Of a DNA stretch of 64,000 nucleotides, positions 59,301-64,000 are shown in pieces; positions within the stretch are counted from its first letter, which is position 1; each line of letters begins with the position of its first letter. This DNA comes from Watersipora subatra. Taxonomy: Eukaryota; Bryozoa; Gymnolaemata; Cheilostomatida; Watersiporidae. The stretch covers positions 37,923,143 to 37,987,142 of the forward strand of contig NC_088714.1 of NCBI RefSeq assembly GCF_963576615.1. The letters run 5' to 3'. The translations under genes and the position numbers were made by a program. Under the pieces are notes generated by a model, which was not told the origin of the DNA, searched no databases, and worked only from the letters and a program-made list of their open reading frames with translations.

Positions 59301-61903
59301 GCCAAACTTTAATTTTGAGAAAAGCATTTGTTGATATCGTTTGGCGGAAAACAAATTAGCCCTAATACGGAGAGGATGAAAAAGCATTGCGTTTCATAGA
59401 GTTAATAGAGTATTCAGAGTATCAATTAATACGTCGTTTAGCGTGTGCATACGATATCGAGATAAGGGCATACGGTGTATAATCTATGTAAGATGGATAG
59501 AATCATAAGAACAGCGTAGCTTGGTGGCTAGATGTATGGTTTGAAACCTGTGGTTGCGATCTTCATGAGTTCAAATCCAGCAGAATGTGAGCTTTTAACT
59601 CTAGATTTTATTAGTTATAGTCGGGCATACCGAAGGACGCATACAAACACACACAAACTTTGAGATTTATAAAGATATTAAAATGTAATATTACAATATA
59701 CAATAATGGTGTATTAAAATGCAATCTTATTGTATAATAATGTGCCACCTGTATTACAATACAGCATTTATATACCATACGAGCATTAAGATATACCATA
59801 GAGGTATGTTATAAAAAGTACTATAGAGGTGTGTTATACAATGTACTATAGAGGTATATTATAGCGCATACACAATAGATGCGTTCTAATGCACCATAGA
59901 ATTATATGAGTAAAGGTACGGCCACGTGTGCCAAATTTTTCATTGGTTTTGGCCAAAATCACGAAATGAACAAAAACACAAAATTATTCAGCCGAAATTC
60001 ACACAATTGTCAGAGCTGAGCATGCACACCGAAATTGTCGACGAAACGCTTTTAATTGGCTAAACAAATTATTAGTGAGCGCGATTTTAGCAGCTTTCTC
60101 AATTGGTATAGTCCAAGACATGTATTACGACATACAATAAAGTACCTGTGTAATTCAACGTAGCACATACGATGCAACTGCCTAGATTGCGCTATTGTTG
60201 GTTCTTTATCGTTCGGCACCATGGTTACGAATCGTTTCTTTTTTAATAATTACAATTTTTTTAGCAGCAAAAGTTGCGTTGTAGAAAGAGTTGCCTACTT
60301 TAGCGCAATCAAGTAAGTTGCATCATATTCACTTATGATGCAACTTATGGCAAATCGCGTTAGTATTTTTCTTGCATGTCTTTCTTGTGCCTCGAAATAA
60401 ATCGCGAAAGCTGCTAGAATCGTGCTCGCTAATAACTTGTTTAGCCAATTAAAAGCGTTTCGTCGACGATTCCGGTGTGCATGCGCAGCTCTGACAATTC
60501 TGTGAATTTCAGCCGAATAATTCTGTGCTTTTGTTCATTTCATGATTTCGGTCGGAACCAACAAAAATATCGGCATATGTGGCCGTACCTTAACAGTAAG
60601 GACATACCCTGAAAGTATCCTCTTTGGTGCCGTCGTGGCCATAGTCGACCAGAAGAGCAAAACCGCCATATTTGTTAATAGTATTCGCAATTTCCTGTAC
60701 TATGATCCCTGATAAAGGCGAAACCTCCACATGCTCTCTCTCATCCCGTGGCTACCTCACCAAAGACACAAGCTAAATATGTAAAAAATAGCGAACATCC
60801 TGCTCTAGAAATCCTTATACCATAAGTCCTCATGTTCAAGCCGCACGGCTTGTGCTCAAAAACAGATGACTCACACAAAAAAAATTCTCCAACAAGCCGC
60901 ATATGCCTACAGACCGCGGCTAATGACTAAGGTTTTGTCGTCCTTGACCCCTTCGGGAGCGAGAGTGTTGAGACGGGTTTCGCTATACCCCCGTCCTCTT
61001 GAATAACAAAACAGGTTACATCAGTACAAGTGAAAAGAATTTTCTTTTACTTCCAAGTTCGAATTAAAATTCCTAAACCCTTGCATCAAGAACTTACTTG
61101 CCATGTCTCAGCTAGATTTTTATTGCGCTGTTAGAGTGCTTCACGTTTATGAAAATATGCCAGTCAAGAATGAAAAGGTGTGAATAACCTATGATCGTGG
61201 TGAGTTAAACATGAGCGATAAATTCTTCTTTAGTCTAAAGTATTCCATAAACATGACCTTGAAAATAAACGAGTAGGTCGCCAAAACCCCGTACATAAAA
61301 GTGTATCATGACTGCGATTTAATGGTTATAGCGCGAAGCTGAGCAGAGACCGCATTTATCGAGAAGCCGCCCTGAGCCCCACGTATGTTTTAAAAACTTG
61401 GCTTTAGCCGCGGCCTATGACCTTGAACCAGAAGCCGCGCCCAGCGACAAGCCGCGTGGCTTGAGCATAAGGACTTACGGTAATGACTAGCTTTGGAGTT
61501 AAACATTTCTTATATTATATTAAAAATTAGTAAATTGATTGATGAGAAGAATACCTAAAATGCTAACTCATAGTTTGATATAAACTAGCGTGATGAAATT
61601 ATGATGAGCCGAGTGAATAAAGCTATACAATTGTTCTGACTTTAACCCTCACACGCGATGCTATTTAAACAAACAGTGAGCAATGCTTGCTGGGTAATTC
61701 TCTCATTGACTGATATGGGAGATAAATAGACCTACATTTGCAAACATCTTGCAGTTAGCATTAGGGCTGGGTGTTAACACCTCTCGAAAATGATGCGGGT
61801 CATAATCTTCAGCATTATCTATCAGCACTTCATGGAATTCTCCTTCTTTACTTTTCTGGAAAATAATTACACGAAGTTTGTAATACACGCAATTACTGGC
61901 TTC
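47393..61903 (-). CDS. NDUFAF7: NDUFAF7 protein arginine methyltransferase, 3' exons
   Basis: Mitochondrial SAM-dependent methyltransferase (Methyltransf_28/DUF185 family). In humans it dimethylates an arginine of NDUFS2 during complex I assembly. Visible exons (minus): 61855-61736 (possibly extended to 61903), 60751-60608, 51153-51045, 47622-47393. Phases agree throughout. Text matching the human protein: [79 protein letters not shown], ending PAGFTQPS and stop. The N-terminal SAM-binding half lies beyond the right edge. The longer start of the first visible exon adds 16 codons ([13 protein letters not shown]) that align without gaps to NEFFDALPIHKFQ but lack its acidic residues. Introns of 3.4, 9.5 and 1.0 kb are mostly satellite or transposon. 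Confidence 0.93.
47780..49964. repeat. 37/38-bp tandem array (~58 copies), NDUFAF7 intron
   Basis: The unit contains AACATAAGTACGAGGTGTGG, TAGCGAAAGG and (C)TATAACT. Units with and without the extra C (38 and 37 bp) are interspersed. Where they alternate, the 75-bp dimer keeps one minus-strand frame open, giving spurious ORFs such as 49514-49783. Confidence 0.97.
49965..51044. other. NDUFAF7 intron, spacer with 22-bp repeats
   Basis: Non-coding. 50693-50885 holds about eight diverged copies of a 22-bp unit (TTAGACTAATGGTTGACTGATG). A 30-bp duplication (ATCACTGTTGAGTAATATTA) lies near 50165-50210. Confidence 0.7.
51158..54178 (-). repeat. 57-bp array (53 copies) of acceptor-like units
   Basis: On the minus strand each unit reads TTCATTTTAACAG, TTCTCTTTTTTAG, ACTTATCTAAAGG, TATCATCACTCTAGCC. 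It thus holds a branch-point-like TTTTAAC, a pyrimidine tract and AG. The array begins 5 bp from the real acceptor of NDUFAF7 exon 51153-51045, which is the same unit but with TTTTTTGCAG. Copies are nearly identical, with sparse single-base variants. Confidence 0.95.
54341..54545. repeat. 35-bp tandem array (~6 copies)
   Basis: Unit AATAGTTATCAATGTAATGG, AATAGTTCTGACCTG. NDUFAF7 intron. Confidence 0.92.
54546..55303. other. NDUFAF7 intron spacer
   Basis: Non-coding AT-rich sequence with a small hairpin (CTTTGTTTTGAATAAAACAAAG, given as arms CTTTGTTTT/AAAACAAAG) at about 54783-54804. Confidence 0.5.
55304..58600. repeat. 61-bp tandem array (~54 copies), NDUFAF7 intron
   Basis: The unit contains CAATGACTACAATTAGCCAA, TGCGTGAATGCAAGACAAAA, CAGACATATGATACACGATG. 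Variants CGATGT/CGACAT and CAGACAT/CATACAT form patterns. A block including a unit with GATTATGATG is repeated exactly 609 bp apart (57038-57223 and 57647-57832), showing recent segmental duplication. Confidence 0.97.
58601..59369. other. NDUFAF7 intron spacer
   Basis: AT-rich, no recognised gene or element. Confidence 0.45.
59370..59665 (+). repeat. tRNA-derived SINE, NDUFAF7 intron
   Basis: Shares GATGAAAAAGCATTG, GTTTCATAGAGTTAATAGA and the tRNA-like unit with B-box GAGTTCAAATCC with the copy at 30140-30615. Tail contains TTATTAGTTATAG and CAAACTTTGAGAT. Confidence 0.65.
59666..59910. other. Short spacer with TATA-rich repeats
   Basis: Degenerate CTATAGAGGT(A/G)T(G/A)TTATA repeats near 59800-59865. 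Confidence 0.5.
59914..60590. mobile_element. Harbinger-like MITE (677 bp) with TAA target site
   Basis: Inverted arms of about 190 bp start AGGTACGGCCAC at the left and end GTGGCCGTACCT at the right. Flanked by TAA on both sides (59911-59913, 60591-60593), matching the 3-bp TWA duplication of PIF/Harbinger. The interior is non-coding with further partial palindromes (GATGCAACT, TTGCGC). It sits 15 bp from the splice donor of NDUFAF7 exon 60751-60608. Confidence 0.85.
60820..61480. mobile_element. TIR element (661 bp) with TA target site
   Basis: Arms begin CCATAAGTCCTCATG and CCGTAAGTCCTTATG (inverted), followed by CAAGCCGCACGGCTTGT and its counterpart. Flanked by TA on both sides. No transposase, so it is non-autonomous. 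It fills most of the 984-bp intron between NDUFAF7 exons. Confidence 0.75.
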
Positions 61904-61919
61904 CTGCAGCAACAACATA

Positions 61920-62420
61920 GTATAATACAGTAGTATAACAGTATAGTAGACAGACCTATAACAGTATAGTAGACACTCCTACAACAGTATAGTAGAAACT
62001 CCTACAAAAGTACTGTAACAGTAGACACTCCTATAACAGTACAGTAGACGCTCCTATAACAGTACAGTAGACGCTTCTATAACAGTACAGTAGACACTCC
62101 TATAACAGTACAGTAGACACTCCTACAACAGTATAGTAGACACTCCTATAACAGTACAGTAGACACTCCTACAACAGTACTGTAATAGGAGACACTCCTA
62201 TAACAGTATAGTAGACACTCCTATAACAGTACTGTAATAGGAGACACTCCTACAACAGTACTGTAATAGGAGACACTCCTATAACAGTACAGTAGACACT
62301 CCTATAACAGTACAGTAGACACTCCTATAACAGTACAAGGTTCTATAACAGTACAGTAGACGCTTCTATAACAATGCAGTAAGCGCCCTTAGAACAGAAC
62401 AGTAGACGCTCCTACAACAT
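61920..62420. repeat. ~23-bp irregular tandem array (~21 copies)
   Basis: Core ACAGTAGACACTCCTATAAC, with variants carrying AGTACTGTAATAGGAG. It begins about 15 bp upstream of the acceptor that would start the longer form of NDUFAF7 exon 61903-61736. Confidence 0.9.
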
Positions 62421-62479
62421 AAACCTTCATATATAAGCATACACCTGCATATACAGCATATACCAGCATATACCTGCAT

Positions 62480-62588
62480 ATAAGCATCACATAGATCTTG
62501 CAGCATAGAAGCATAACATAGATCTTGCAGCATAGAAGCATCACATAGATCTTGCTGTATAGAAGCATAACATAGATCTTGCTGTGCA
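62480..62588. repeat. 27-bp tandem array (4 copies)
   Basis: Unit CATAGATCTTGCAGCATAGA then AGCATAA, alternating AGCATAA and AGCATCA; the last two copies read TTGCTGT. Confidence 0.9.
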
Positions 62589-64000
62589 GAAAAAAATGAA
62601 AAGATCAATTTAAAGTGTAGGTGTGCACTCCCCTTAATTTGACATGAATTGCTGCTATCCGCAAAATGTAAACATTCTCAGAACAGATTATTTACAGTAT
62701 TGAAGTGTCTACTGTATTACAAGACAATCAGTACAAGACTTGAATATCAACATATCCAGTGCAATCCTGTACCAGCAATGAGATGATTATATACACGTCG
62801 TTATAGCTCTCAGTGTCTAAAACAACTGAGAACAAAAAAATGATTTATCTTCTGATTTTGTGAGAAACAAACCCATAATAGACATTGTATGATTCAACCA
62901 ACAGCATATGATAGAGCAAATGTTAATGAAGGATTATTTTTCAAAGAGAGAGCATAACTCCTTCTGCATATCAATGGAAAATTGAATAAAATATGGTTTT
63001 CTATTAACAGATGCCATGGTCCGCTGACAAAGAGCAGGTAAAAGCTGCTACATAGAAAATGTAGCAGAAAATTGTAGAAAAATTTTTATGCATGAAAGAT
63101 TTACCGCAGCTAGATTTTCCAAGTGTTTTAAAAAGTGTTAGCCAGTTTCCAAGTTAACATGTTTCCTGTTCATGTTAAGACCCTTAACCTTTTTTAAAGC
63201 ACATCCATTACATAGGTACTTTTATCATATATTTCAGTACATCAGAGTCTTGGCTTTCGAATGAGCCTATATTCAATACACAAAGAATAATAGGACTATG
63301 AAAAACAGGGTGTCAAAAGTATGTCCTGCAATAAAAAAACACTTGGTTCAGGTACTCAAAATATGATGTCATAATTATCATTTAGCCTTAGGTCGTCGAT
63401 CCCTTGCGCTGCCATTAAGGCTGCGCTTTTCTGTGAACATCGGTGCTCTTAATCCCAGAGAGCGCCAAGAATAAACTAAGATTCTAGATAATCAACAATG
63501 CCCGGGGATCGTGCTAACGCCCGACCAATACTAAGACATGGTTTGGGTTAACAGATTTCGGGTGATTGTTAGAGTTTACTTTTTTCATCCTTTCATTCAA
63601 TTTAAACATTTATAGTAATTATTATCACATCGTTTTATATGATGGCATTTTTTGTCCCATACAGAAATGATTGATAACTTGATTAATAACTAATTAGTAA
63701 TTAAGATAAAAGAAAAAAAAGAAAAATTACAATATTGATATCACCATATATTCGAATAGATTACAGTATATGGAAACTAGTAAATAGGTGTATTGGACAG
63801 TTCAATTAATCATTTTGTGTATGATACTAGCTTATAGTCAGATTAAGTTATTTACAGTAGGCTTCTCTATTTTGAACAATCCCGGAGTGCAGTGAGTCAA
63901 CCTCAACGATTGATTTATTTCAATTGACTTCTACAACAAATTTAAACAAAACAGAAATGACTACTAACAACATACCTCGTTGTTAACCACCCATGGTGGT
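62589..64000. other. NDUFAF7 intron to window edge
   Basis: No further NDUFAF7 exon was recognised on the minus strand. 63385-63530 is GC-richer and may be part of a repeat. The last 25 bp end in a donor-like CGAG|GTATGT on the minus strand, but the short peptide does not match the expected preceding exon. Confidence 0.4.

Noticed and set aside
63960..64000. Possible NDUFAF7 exon end at the window edge (donor-like CGAG|GTATGT)
   Set aside because: The few visible codons do not match the segment expected before the first recognised exon.

Overview
This is a gene-poor, AT-rich, repeat-dense window from an animal nuclear genome. It has spliced genes with GT-AG introns, hAT-, Harbinger- and pogo-like transposons, tRNA-derived SINEs, a Ty3/gypsy element, and very long tandem arrays. 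The RAD51, B9D2 and NDUFAF7 proteins are metazoan in type, and the decayed transposon-derived genes belong to families I associate with cnidarians, molluscs and other aquatic invertebrates. A marine invertebrate, perhaps a lophotrochozoan, is my guess; the species cannot be read from the sequence.

Layout. 1-9.4 kb: dead mobile elements (partial TIR element, gag-like coiled-coil ORF, pogo-like transposase fragment, a 0.9 kb TIR element, and a 2.6 kb decayed ORF of an unnamed repetitive family). 9447-31959 (+): RAD51 in nine exons, 346 codons, with every exon phase consistent. Its two largest introns (10.0 and 6.8 kb) hold a second 0.8 kb TIR element, a 2.7 kb foldback element and two decayed transposon genes. 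32409-33645 (-): a complete three-exon leucine-rich-repeat gene (252 aa), tail-to-tail with RAD51. 33.9-41.9 kb: a long-inverted-repeat element carrying a LINE fragment, then a Ty3/gypsy element with both LTRs, primer binding site and polypurine tract but no visible reverse transcriptase. 41928-44643 (+): B9D2, four exons, 175 aa. 45.6-47.1 kb: 49 copies of a 31-bp repeat between the convergent B9D2 and NDUFAF7 genes. 47393 to beyond the right edge (-): NDUFAF7, whose last four exons are visible. Its introns hold arrays of about 58 x 37/38 bp, 53 x 57 bp and 54 x 61 bp.

The genes do not form a pathway: homologous recombination (RAD51), ciliary transition zone (B9D2), mitochondrial complex I assembly (NDUFAF7) and an unassigned LRR protein.

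The most unusual signal is that several tandem arrays start exactly at a splice junction and look like copies of it. RAD51 intron 4 repeats the end of exon 4 plus its 5' splice site. RAD51 intron 5 repeats the 3' splice site of exon 6. An NDUFAF7 intron repeats a pyrimidine-tract-plus-AG acceptor about 53 times directly upstream of the real one.
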